Positions 8,726 through 15,535 of a DNA stretch of 64,000 bases are shown here, piece after piece. The notes beneath the pieces are model-generated. The model was not told where the DNA came from. It was given only the letters and a program-made list of their open reading frames with translations, and made no database searches. Position 1 is the first letter of the stretch, and each line of letters opens with the position of its first letter. This stretch comes from Alphaproteobacteria bacterium. GTDB taxonomy: Bacteria; Pseudomonadota; Alphaproteobacteria; Sphingomonadales; Emcibacteraceae. A program made the translations under genes and the position numbers. The stretch is taken from NCBI GenBank assembly GCA_030428615.1, contig JAUIDN010000002.1, positions 124,001 to 188,000 of the forward strand, read 5' to 3'.

Positions 8726-8775
8726 AATATATGCCTTTCATAATTGCCTCAGGAATATGGGGCTATGCTGTATAT

Positions 8776-8829
8776 GGGGACAGGCACATTAATTACAAGG
8801 GCTTTAGATATAGTTCCCACATTGTCCCC
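8776..8829. repeat. Short inverted repeat GGGGACA ... TGTCCCC
   Basis: GGGGACAGGCACATTAATTA on one side and CACATTGTCCCC on the other give a seven-base inverted repeat with a 40-base spacer. The GGGGACAGGCAC wording resembles sequences that often flank REP-associated transposase genes, but no such gene is present here. Confidence 0.35.
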
Positions 8830-8882
8830 TGGCGGCCAGACCGACATCCAAGGATGCCGTTCATTTAAAAATAGGAAGATGA

Positions 8883-9467
8883 TTAACCAACCAGAAGGCG
8901 CATGGCCTGTGCCTTCATGTGTTTGATATATGCCTTTTGTGACCACCCGCATCGCTGGGTAAGAAGCTCCCAATTAGGAACCGATAAAAGCATCCATAAT
9001 ATATCCGTAGCGACTTTTGGGGATAATCCGTCCAAAAGCTTATGGTCTTTTTGAAGCGCCTTTATCGCCGCTTCGCAGCCATCACGCACCGCATCCATCC
9101 GGTCATCCCAGGCGCGGGACGCATCACCATCAACCGGGCGCAACGCAATAAGTGCTTTTGCGACACCGTATATTTCCGGGATATAATTCCCCCAGGCTTC
9201 AATATAGGCCAGTAATCGTTCGGTTCCAGCCTTTGCCTGTCGGCTTTTTCGTAGCCGTTCCTCAACATTTTTAATGTCATCAATATATCGGGTGGTAGCA
9301 ACCAATAAATCGCCCCTGTTTTCAAAATGCAGATATACCGCCTGCCGCGATATATCCGCCTTGCGCGCGATATCAATCATGCGAACATCAGCACCGTCCT
9401 TCGATTCAAGGAGTTCCCATGTTGCTTTCAGAATACGGTTGCGTGTTTCATTTTTTTCACTTGACAT
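8883..9467 (-). CDS. TetR-family transcriptional repressor
   Basis: A 194-residue regulator when started at the ATG at 9467 (MSSEKNETRNRIL); an in-frame ATG five codons earlier lies inside the operator region and is less likely. The first 60 residues are a TetR-type DNA-binding domain: ILKATWELLESKDGADVRMIDIARKADISRQAVYLHFENRGDLL, with the recognition helix at ISRQAVYLHF. The C-terminal helical part is the ligand and dimer domain, ligand unknown. It is divergent from an NAD(P)-binding protein, and the 81 bases between them carry two abutting palindromes, so it very probably represses both itself and its neighbour. Confidence 0.92.
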   Translation of the reverse strand: MSSEKNETRNRILKATWELLESKDGADVRMIDIARKADISRQAVYLHFENRGDLLVATTRYIDDIKNVEERLRKSRQAKAGTERLLAYIEAWGNYIPEIYGVAKALIALRPVDGDASRAWDDRMDAVRDGCEAAIKALQKDHKLLDGLSPKVATDILWMLLSVPNWELLTQRCGWSQKAYIKHMKAQAMRLLVG

Positions 9468-9516
9468 GATGTAAAGTAACATGTAGTTGACACGATGTCA
9501 ATTGACACTGTGTCAA
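9461..9516. promoter_or_regulatory. Tandem palindromic operators of the TetR regulator
   Basis: Two 15-base palindromes lie back to back: TTGACACGATGTCAA (9487-9501, arms of six) and TTGACACTGTGTCAA (9502-9516, arms of seven). A degenerate third copy, TTGACATGATGTAAA (9461-9475), overlaps the TetR start codon. The TTGACA half-sites can also serve as -35 boxes, so binding would block polymerase directly. Confidence 0.75.
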
Positions 9517-9548
9517 GTGAATGAAAATATTTTATGGAAGGAAGAAAA

Positions 9549-10175
9549 ATGAAAATCACCGTTTTTGGATCGACAGGTTCCGTTGGTCGCCATATTGTAA
9601 AGCAGGCATTAGCGCAGGGCCACAAGGTCACCGCATTTGCACGAGCACCGGAAAAACTGAATATTGAGCATGAAAATCTTTCTCTGATTGCGGGGGATGT
9701 TTATGATAATTTCGCCGTAGAGATGGCTATAAAGGGACAGGATGCCATTCTGATTACGCTTGGGTCGTCAAAATTAACCGGCAATTTACGCTCAAAAGGA
9801 ACAGAAAATATCGTCGAAGCGATGAAAGTTCACGGTGTCAAACGCCTAATTTGTCAAACGACGCTCGGCGCCGGTGACAGTGTTGATAATCTCAATTTTC
9901 TGTGGCGGTATATTCTGTTCGGTGTGCTGCTGCGGTTCGTGATGAACGACCATATTATTCAGGAAAATATTGTAAAAGAAAGCGGTCTTGACTGGACGAT
10001 TGTCCGCCCGGCTGCATTTACGGATGAACAGGGTTCAAAAGACTACAAATATAATTTTGGGCCGAAATACAAGGACTTAACCCTGAAAATACCGCGTGTT
10101 GAAGTCGCCGAATTTATGCTTAAAAACCTGACGGATAAAGCGTTTCTGCACCAGACGCCCGGCCTGTCTTACTGA
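9549..10175 (+). CDS. NAD(P)-binding atypical short-chain dehydrogenase (NmrA/SDR_a5-like)
   Basis: A 208-residue Rossmann protein starting at ATG 9549, just after GGAAGGAAG; an upstream in-frame ATG would put the ribosome site inside the gene. The nucleotide-binding motif GSTGSVGRHIVKQAL is at residues 7-21, and DWTIVRPAAFTDEQG in the last third is typical of NmrA-like and flavin-reductase-like atypical SDRs. The canonical YxxxK pair is not obvious, as is usual in this group. It may act as a redox sensor or as a quinone or flavin reductase. It is controlled, by inference, by the divergent TetR protein. Confidence 0.88.
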   Translation: MKITVFGSTGSVGRHIVKQALAQGHKVTAFARAPEKLNIEHENLSLIAGDVYDNFAVEMAIKGQDAILITLGSSKLTGNLRSKGTENIVEAMKVHGVKRLICQTTLGAGDSVDNLNFLWRYILFGVLLRFVMNDHIIQENIVKESGLDWTIVRPAAFTDEQGSKDYKYNFGPKYKDLTLKIPRVEVAEFMLKNLTDKAFLHQTPGLSY

Positions 10176-10291
10176 AATAAATATCCGTTATTTGTATGTG
10201 GTGATGGATTGATATTTAGTCGACTTATTGTTTATTTTTGTGTAATGAAGCAGAAGTATAGGTAAAAATAAAGCTTTAAAAAGAGACCTTA

Positions 10292-10795
10292 ATGAAAGAA
10301 GTAAATTTTGTTCATCTTTCCGAAATAAACGAGGAACAAATTATCGACCTTATGAATAATGAGGATGTCGGCAAGCAGTTACCATTGCTTGCCGGAGGTT
10401 TCTCCACACAAGCCTGTCAGGCATTTTTGCAAGCAAAAAAGAAACTTTGGGATGAGCACGGATATGGCCCTTCGGCCATTCTTATCAAAGACGAATTTGC
10501 CGGTTGGGGAGGATTGCAGCCTGAGCATGGAGAAGCAGATTTTGCGCTGGTTCTTCATCCAAAATTCTGGGGATGGGGGCAAAGAATTTTTAATGAAATT
10601 AGGATGCAAGCATTTGATCAAATGAACCTTAATTCCATCACTGTTTTGCTGCCCCCGAGCAGGCCGAATTCAAAGGCAATAATGAGTTTGGGGTTTTTTG
10701 AAGATGGCGAGTTGACCGTAGATGGAGAACTTTTTAAGAGATTTCGTCTTAACAGTCCTTATTCCCAAGGATCAACAGTTTCCCTTTCACAATAA
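10292..10795 (+). CDS. GNAT-family N-acetyltransferase
   Basis: A 167-residue protein resembling the RimJ/RimL branch of the GNAT superfamily: an N-terminal segment with LMNNEDVGKQLP, a central strand GWGGLQPEHGEADFALVLHPKFWGWG where the acetyl-CoA loop is expected, and the final LPPSRPNSKAIMSLGFFEDGE, which corresponds to the ..N..S..vleKlGF.. motif. The target amine is unknown. AAAGAGA lies upstream of the ATG. It appears to be transcribed alone and meets the FAH-family gene head-on. Confidence 0.8.
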   Translation: MKEVNFVHLSEINEEQIIDLMNNEDVGKQLPLLAGGFSTQACQAFLQAKKKLWDEHGYGPSAILIKDEFAGWGGLQPEHGEADFALVLHPKFWGWGQRIFNEIRMQAFDQMNLNSITVLLPPSRPNSKAIMSLGFFEDGELTVDGELFKRFRLNSPYSQGSTVSLSQ

Positions 10796-10819
10796 ACCCA
10801 ATTCTGACGTTCGGGTTTT
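10794..10819. terminator. Possible shared terminator between the GNAT and FAH-family genes
   Basis: AAACCC (10794-10799) pairs with GGGTTT (10813-10818), followed by T and A residues, in the gap between two convergent genes. The stem is short, so strength is uncertain. Confidence 0.45.
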
Positions 10820-11792
10820 AAAACTTCACCACTTTCTGGTCAATGCGGCCGAAAATGCTGTTGCCGTCGGCATCAAACATGTCAATTTCAACGCGGTCCC
10901 CGAAACTCATGAACGGGGTGGACGGTTTGCCGTCAGCGATGGTTTCAAGGCATCTTATTTCCGCGATGCAGCAGGAGCCGTCTTTTGAGCCCTTGTTGGA
11001 TACGGTGCCGGAACCGACCACCGTACCGGGGGCGAGATCACGTGATTTTGCGGCATGTTCAATCAATTGACAGAAATCGAAGGTCATATCCACCCCGGCA
11101 TTCGGTGCGCCGATTTCTTTGCCGTTCAGGACCGCGTGAAGCGGCAGATGCACTTTACGCCCGTCCCACGCGTCGCCCAGCTCATCGGGCGTGACAAAAA
11201 CGGGGGCAAATGCCGTCCATGGTTTTGATTGATAAAAACCAAACTGTTTGGAAAGTTCCGCCGGAATGAGGTTCCTTAACGAAACATCATTTAATATGGA
11301 AATAAGTCTGATGTGTCCGCAGGCTTCGTCCGCGGTGACGCCGGCCGGGACATCGTCGGTGATGACGGCGACTTCGGCTTCAAGGTCGATACCCCATTCT
11401 TCCGATCCCGCACGAATGTCATCATGGGGTCCGATGAACGCATCCGATGCCCCCATATAAACCAAGGGGTCCGTCCAGAAGCTTGGCGGCAGTTCTGCGC
11501 CGCGTGCTTTACGGACAAGTTCCACATGGGTGACATAGGCACTGCCATCCACCCAGTGGTATGACCGTGGCAATGGCGCATCGCATTCCCTGGGGTCAAA
11601 ATTTTTTCCGGAAACCGCACCACTTTCAAGATCATCATAGAGCGATTTCAATTTCGACTCCGCGTCTGACCAGTTATCAAGGGCTGCCTGCATTGTCGGG
11701 GCGACCATATCAGCAACCACATATCTGGAAAGATCCTTTGAGACCACGACAAGTTTGCCGTCTCTGCCGTGCTTAAGGGATGCGAGTTTCAT
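10818..11792 (-). CDS. Fumarylacetoacetate hydrolase-family protein
   Basis: A 324-residue cytoplasmic protein with the FAH C-terminal fold. Acidic metal ligands are seen in GSEEWGIDLEAEVAVITDDV (the ExE pair) and the following ILNDVS aspartate region, and FMSFGDRVEIDMFDADG ends the domain. The N-terminal part (MKLASLKHGRDGKLVVVSKD) is of the longer two-domain fumarylacetoacetase-like group rather than the short YcgM type. It should hydrolyse a C-C bond in a diketo acid from aromatic breakdown, or act as a decarboxylase or hydratase. A divergent MarR gene with an operator between them suggests control by an aromatic or phenolic ligand. Confidence 0.88.
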   Translation of the reverse strand: MKLASLKHGRDGKLVVVSKDLSRYVVADMVAPTMQAALDNWSDAESKLKSLYDDLESGAVSGKNFDPRECDAPLPRSYHWVDGSAYVTHVELVRKARGAELPPSFWTDPLVYMGASDAFIGPHDDIRAGSEEWGIDLEAEVAVITDDVPAGVTADEACGHIRLISILNDVSLRNLIPAELSKQFGFYQSKPWTAFAPVFVTPDELGDAWDGRKVHLPLHAVLNGKEIGAPNAGVDMTFDFCQLIEHAAKSRDLAPGTVVGSGTVSNKGSKDGSCCIAEIRCLETIADGKPSTPFMSFGDRVEIDMFDADGNSIFGRIDQKVVKF

Positions 11793-11823
11793 ATTCTTGC
11801 TCTTTCTATCATTTTATATACTA

Positions 11824-11869
11824 TTGACGAAATTAAGGGATGAATTTATAATAGTTACAATTGAAACTA
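11824..11869 (+). promoter_or_regulatory. Sigma70 promoter overlapped by a MarR-type palindrome
   Basis: TTGACG (11824-11829), 17 bases, then TATAAT (11847-11852) form a near-consensus promoter reading into marR. An 18-base near-perfect palindrome, TAGTTACAATTGAAACTA (11852-11869), starts at the last base of the -10 box and covers the start site. Binding there would give autoregulation and could also block the divergent FAH-family gene. Confidence 0.65.
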
Positions 11870-11909
11870 ATTGCAAGCTCTTTTGCAAATATATGAGGGA
11901 AAAAGTATA

Positions 11910-12356
11910 ATGGCCACGTCCGATTTGTTGTTGGAAGAGTTTTTACCTTATCGGCTTTCATATTTAACCAATCTTATCAGCCGGGATCTCGCCAGGCTAT
12001 ATACCGATCAGTTCGGGATTGCCCACACTGAATGGCGGGTTATGGCTGTGTTGGGTGTCTCCGGCGGTGTTTCGGCCGCGCATGTCGCTGAAAAGACGGC
12101 CATGGACAAAGTAGCCGTAAGCCGCGCCATCAATAATATGATAAAAAATAACCTGATCAGCAGAAGCTTCGCCGATGATGACAAACGTCGTTCGGTGCTT
12201 TCCCTGTCAAAGAAGGGAAAAAAGAGGTATGAAAAAATTGTCCCGCTTGTCCGTGATTACGAAAAAAAGTTGTTGGCCGGGCTCGGTGAAGCGGATCAGG
12301 AAAAGCTTGATGATATTCTTAAGAAGCTGACACACTATGTGGAAGGTGATCAATAA
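11910..12356 (+). CDS. MarR-family transcriptional regulator
   Basis: A 148-residue protein starting at ATG 11910, with GAGGGA nine bases upstream; a longer in-frame start would run through the operator. The winged helix is typical of MarR: TEWRVMAVLGVSGGVSAAHVAEKTAMDKVAVSRAINNMIKNNLI, then the wing with DDDKRRSVLSLSKKGKK. MarR dimers generally release DNA on binding phenolic or other small aromatic ligands. Its divergent neighbour, the FAH-family hydrolase, is the probable target. It ends four bases from hemN, which runs the other way. Confidence 0.92.
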   Translation: MATSDLLLEEFLPYRLSYLTNLISRDLARLYTDQFGIAHTEWRVMAVLGVSGGVSAAHVAEKTAMDKVAVSRAINNMIKNNLISRSFADDDKRRSVLSLSKKGKKRYEKIVPLVRDYEKKLLAGLGEADQEKLDDILKKLTHYVEGDQ

Positions 12357-12359
12357 CCC

Positions 12360-13736
12360 TCATCCTTCGCTTTCATGAATGCATCTTTCAATGATATCCG
12401 TCGATTGGTCAAAATACTGGTCGAACACGGTCGCAATGGCGCGTAGGAAAGGTTTTCCCGCCGGGGTAATTTTATAAAGACCCTGATCACACATCATAAA
12501 CCCCGCATGCACCAGTTTTTCCAGATCCGATATTTCGCGGGAAAAATCGTAGGCAATATTATGCTTCGCCGCTATTTCGGTTGGATTTACTTCAAAATAA
12601 CACATCAATGTCGATATAATATCGCGGAACATTTTATCATCTGCGACGATCGAAAGGCCGCGTACGACAGCCGACTGACCGGATGAAATTTTATCCATAT
12701 AGTCTTTAATCATCGGTACATTCTGCGCGTAGCCATCCGGCAGGCTGCTGATGGCGGAAGGGCCAAAACCAAGCAGCGTATCGGCACGGTCTTCGGTGTA
12801 ACCCTGAAAATTCCGTTTCAGTTCCCTTGCATCATAAGTGACAAACAAATGATCATCGGGAAGCGCAAAATGATCAAGTCCAATGGCGCGGTAGCCACTT
12901 GCCCTCAGCATATCGCTAGCGTGATCAAACTGAGCTTGGCGTTCCTTCTGTTCCGGTAATTTGTGTTTGCCGACAAGTGCCTGATGTTTTTTAATGTGGG
13001 GCACATGGGCATAACCGAAAAGCGCAATGCGGCCCGGATTAAATTTAAGGGTTTGTTCGATCGTTTGGGAAATGGTTTCGACCGTCTGATAAGGAAGACC
13101 ATAAACAAGATCAAAATTAATTTTTGTAATCCCGGCATCTTTAAAATCGGTCATTACCCGTTCAATCAATGAGACGGGTTGAATGCGGTTGATTGATTGC
13201 TGCGTATTTTCATTAAAGTCCTGAATACCGAGGCTGACCCGATTAACCCCGGCTTTGGCGTAAGCATTAATTTTGTCACGGTCAACGGTGCGGGGGTCAA
13301 TTTCGATGGCAAATTCATTTACGTGATCAAGGTTATAGCATTCCGCTACAACATCCATCAGGCTGAGAAAATCATCCGGTTTCAGCATCGACGGTGACCC
13401 GCCGCCAAAATGAATGTGACTTACATGGAGGCGACCGGTTTTAACCGCCGTTTGGCGGATTTCCTGTTTCAATGTTTCAAGAAACTTTTCAACCGGGTCA
13501 TATTTATTGCTAATGGTCGTGAAACAGCCGCAAAACCAGCAAAGCTTTTCGCAAAAGGGAATATGAAAATAAAGACTTACCGGTTCGCAGATCGGCAGCG
13601 TTTTAAGCCACTTATCATGGGTTCCGGCGTCAAGAGGACCAAATTCAAGCGCAGTCGGGTAGCTCGTGTACCTTGGCAGGCGCTTTGGCCGCGCGGGGGG
13701 CACAGATGATTTTAAAGCTGTGTTTCTTTTTGTCAT
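12360..13736 (-). CDS. hemN: Oxygen-independent coproporphyrinogen III oxidase (radical SAM)
   Basis: A 458-residue radical SAM enzyme of the true HemN length. The cluster-binding motif FHIPFCEKLCWFCGC gives Cys62, Cys66 and Cys69, followed by Cys71, the pattern specific to HemN. HFGGGSP, the SAM glycine-rich motif, and SLGIQDFN follow, and the C-terminal HemN domain is complete. It converts coproporphyrinogen III to protoporphyrinogen IX without oxygen, for heme synthesis under low oxygen. The ATG at 13736 is preferred over an upstream GTG. A degenerate FNR-type site lies 35 bases before the start. Confidence 0.95.
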   Translation of the reverse strand: MTKRNTALKSSVPPARPKRLPRYTSYPTALEFGPLDAGTHDKWLKTLPICEPVSLYFHIPFCEKLCWFCGCFTTISNKYDPVEKFLETLKQEIRQTAVKTGRLHVSHIHFGGGSPSMLKPDDFLSLMDVVAECYNLDHVNEFAIEIDPRTVDRDKINAYAKAGVNRVSLGIQDFNENTQQSINRIQPVSLIERVMTDFKDAGITKINFDLVYGLPYQTVETISQTIEQTLKFNPGRIALFGYAHVPHIKKHQALVGKHKLPEQKERQAQFDHASDMLRASGYRAIGLDHFALPDDHLFVTYDARELKRNFQGYTEDRADTLLGFGPSAISSLPDGYAQNVPMIKDYMDKISSGQSAVVRGLSIVADDKMFRDIISTLMCYFEVNPTEIAAKHNIAYDFSREISDLEKLVHAGFMMCDQGLYKITPAGKPFLRAIATVFDQYFDQSTDIIERCIHESEG

Positions 13737-13770
13737 AGCGTCTTTATAAAAAAACACACACGCAAAAAAA

Positions 13771-13784
13771 TTGATCTATGTCAG
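13771..13784 (-). promoter_or_regulatory. Degenerate FNR-type box upstream of hemN
   Basis: TTGATCTATGTCAG matches eight of ten fixed positions of TTGAT-N4-ATCAA. It lies 35-48 bases before the hemN start. FNR/FixK control of hemN is common in alphaproteobacteria, so the site is plausible but unproven. Confidence 0.4.
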
Positions 13785-13794
13785 GAAAGCTGAA

Positions 13795-14037
13795 TTATTT
13801 AAACGCCTTAAACGTCATAATCGTAAAGGTATCCTTGATGCCGGGGATCGGCTGGACACTTTCACTTACAAAACGTCCAATATCCGTTTCGTCATCAAGA
13901 TGAAATTTTACCATCAGATCAAAGGCGCCGGAAATGGAATAGACATCTTCGGCTTCTTCCACGTTATCAACCACCGCTTCGGCCACGTCATAGACCTTGC
14001 CAAGTTCACATTTAATTTGTACGAAAATATTCTGCAT
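13795..14037 (-). CDS. Stand-alone Lrp/AsnC ligand-binding (RAM) domain protein
   Basis: An 80-residue protein that corresponds to the C-terminal effector domain of Lrp/AsnC regulators without any DNA-binding part: IFVQIKCELGKVYDVAEAVV, then VEEAEDVYSISGAFDLMVKFHLDD and the final strand TFTIMTFKAF. Such small RAM proteins form ring-shaped oligomers and bind amino acids; their partners are mostly unknown. The gene precedes hemN with about 60 bases between them in the same direction, so joint transcription is possible. It is not a fragment: it has its own ATG, and no helix-turn-helix coding sequence is seen upstream. Confidence 0.85.
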   Translation of the reverse strand: MQNIFVQIKCELGKVYDVAEAVVDNVEEAEDVYSISGAFDLMVKFHLDDETDIGRFVSESVQPIPGIKDTFTIMTFKAFK

Positions 14038-14170
14038 AATGCCTTATCCGATTTGATTATGATTTTGCGTATCATAAAAAACAATCCGCGCTTATTCAAC
14101 AAGCATTGTTTTAGCATTTTAAAATTATCCGGGATAAGTGATCCTATAGTTAAAACCCGGGGGACGGTGC

Positions 14171-14182
14171 CCGACCCAAAGC
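14171..14182. repeat. Left copy of a 12-base inverted repeat bounding the accessory island
   Basis: CCGACCCAAAGC here recurs in reverse complement at 18354-18365. Between them lie all the AT-rich accessory genes. The core CCCAAAGC is also part of the right end of the IS30-type element. Confidence 0.45.
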
Positions 14183-14295
14183 GGTCGTTTGCCAATGTGC
14201 TGATTTGACCACACCATTCGATTGAAGTAAGCTTCCTAAAACCTGCTAATTATAAACCCGGCCCGTTTCGTTTGGGCCATGCACTGGAGTTAAAT

Positions 14296-15459
14296 ATGAT
14301 AAGAAATTTCAATTTTTCCCTTATTGTTGCTGCTGCGCTGGTGATTTTCTCCAGTCCAAGCACCGTCTTAGCCCAAGCAATGGAATCAGCTCTGCCCTTC
14401 AAGGTCGGCACGTTTGCGATCAACGACATACCAACAGTTGGTCTTGTTGTGCAAAACGACGAGCTCATTGTCGATCTGGCCGCCGCCAACCGAGCCCTAG
14501 AGCTATTGCCGCAATACAGCAAAGTAACCATACCCGCGGATATGATCGGGCTCATCTCGCAGTACGAGTATGGCTTGAAATACCGGATCTACGAGATCGT
14601 GAACTGGCTTGTAAAAGAAAATTTGCTGAGTGATAGCACCCAATCAAGTTTTATACACCCGGTGGGTTCGGTGGATATCATGGCCCCGATTCAGTATCCG
14701 AGCAAACTTATGAACGCGGCTGTAAATTTTTATACCCATGCTTGTGAAGGCTGCACCGAAGAGGAGCTGGCCGCTCAGACCCGTGAGCGTCAAGAAAATA
14801 GAGGCGTTCCCTATCTATTTCTGAAGCCAACTCGCGGCGCAATCATCGGCGATGGGGATGACATCATCATGCCTTACGGGCGTGACGAAATCGAATGGGA
14901 AGTCGAAATGGCAGTCGTTTTTGGCCGTTCCGGCAAGTACATAGCTGCAGACCGTGCCTATGATCACGTGTTCGGCTATATGGTAGCGATGGACATATCA
15001 GACCGTGGTGGCCGACCACCGGGCGGCGCCAGATTTGGTTCAGACTGGTTTGTCGGCAAGGGCCATGATACGTTTGCGCCACATGGCCCGTGGATTGTGC
15101 CAAAAGAATTCTACGGCGATCCGATGGAACGTCTGCATCAAACTCTGGTCATTGACGGTGTAACTGTTCAGGAGGCGAAAGCCGGCGATATGATTCATAA
15201 TATCCCTGAACTAATCGAGTACGCGTCGTCGCTGATCACTATCTTCCCTGGTGACGTGTTGCAGAGCGGTACATCCGGTGGAACGGGTGCTGGCCGGGTT
15301 GAGCGCGCGTCAGGGTCCGGATACCTGGTGGACGGAGAGACGATCACTGCTAATATTGAGGGTATCGGCTCGCTCACACACACGGTCAGAATGGAGACCA
15401 GCGTTCCTGACGATCTGTCCGGTTCGCAGCTGCCTCCGGTTAAATCTTACCGTCCCTGA
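14296..15459 (+). CDS. Exported fumarylacetoacetate hydrolase-family protein
   Basis: A 387-residue protein with a clear signal peptide (NFSLIVAAALVIFSS, cleavage expected after VLA near residue 27), followed by an FAH-family domain. Key segments are EIEWEVEMAVVFGRSG (the metal-binding Glu pair), FGYMVAMDISDRGG (the metal Asp), DWFVGKGHDTFAPHGPWIV, and PGDVLQSGTSGGTGAG near the end, the usual GTP.G loop. Export is unusual, since FAH-type enzymes are normally cytoplasmic. The start at 14296 follows GGAG; an in-frame ATG eight codons earlier lacks one. It lies in an accessory island next to an IS element, with GC content higher than the genes on the other side of that element. Confidence 0.85.
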   Translation: MIRNFNFSLIVAAALVIFSSPSTVLAQAMESALPFKVGTFAINDIPTVGLVVQNDELIVDLAAANRALELLPQYSKVTIPADMIGLISQYEYGLKYRIYEIVNWLVKENLLSDSTQSSFIHPVGSVDIMAPIQYPSKLMNAAVNFYTHACEGCTEEELAAQTRERQENRGVPYLFLKPTRGAIIGDGDDIIMPYGRDEIEWEVEMAVVFGRSGKYIAADRAYDHVFGYMVAMDISDRGGRPPGGARFGSDWFVGKGHDTFAPHGPWIVPKEFYGDPMERLHQTLVIDGVTVQEAKAGDMIHNIPELIEYASSLITIFPGDVLQSGTSGGTGAGRVERASGSGYLVDGETITANIEGIGSLTHTVRMETSVPDDLSGSQLPPVKSYRP

Positions 15460-15497
15460 CCTAACCTCTAGTAGATAGAGCTTCTGAAAGACTCTAA

Positions 15498-15531
15498 GGC
15501 GACGATCAGTAAAAACAGATCGTCGCCTTTT
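15498..15531 (+). terminator. Strong intrinsic terminator after the exported FAH-family gene
   Basis: A perfect ten-base stem GGCGACGATC (15498-15507) with GATCGTCGCC (15518-15527), an A-rich loop of ten, then TTTT. It ends four bases before the IS element. Confidence 0.88.
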
Positions 15532-15535
15532 CAAA

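Larger units (their letters stand above)
8464..8882. other. 419-base stretch with one possible tiny gene and a short inverted repeat
   Basis: This gap between the repeat protein and the TetR gene holds a possible 46-codon frame (8585-8725, minus strand) and a GGGGACA/TGTCCCC inverted repeat (8776-8829). I see no RNA gene or clear terminator in the rest. Confidence 0.5.

Noticed and set aside
8744-8926. A 60-codon plus-strand frame at the end of the TetR gene
   Set aside because: It runs through the inverted repeat and into the TetR coding region in antisense, without a ribosome site.
13914-14195. A 93-codon minus-strand frame upstream of the RAM-domain gene
   Set aside because: It overlaps most of the RAM gene in another frame; the RAM frame matches a known domain.
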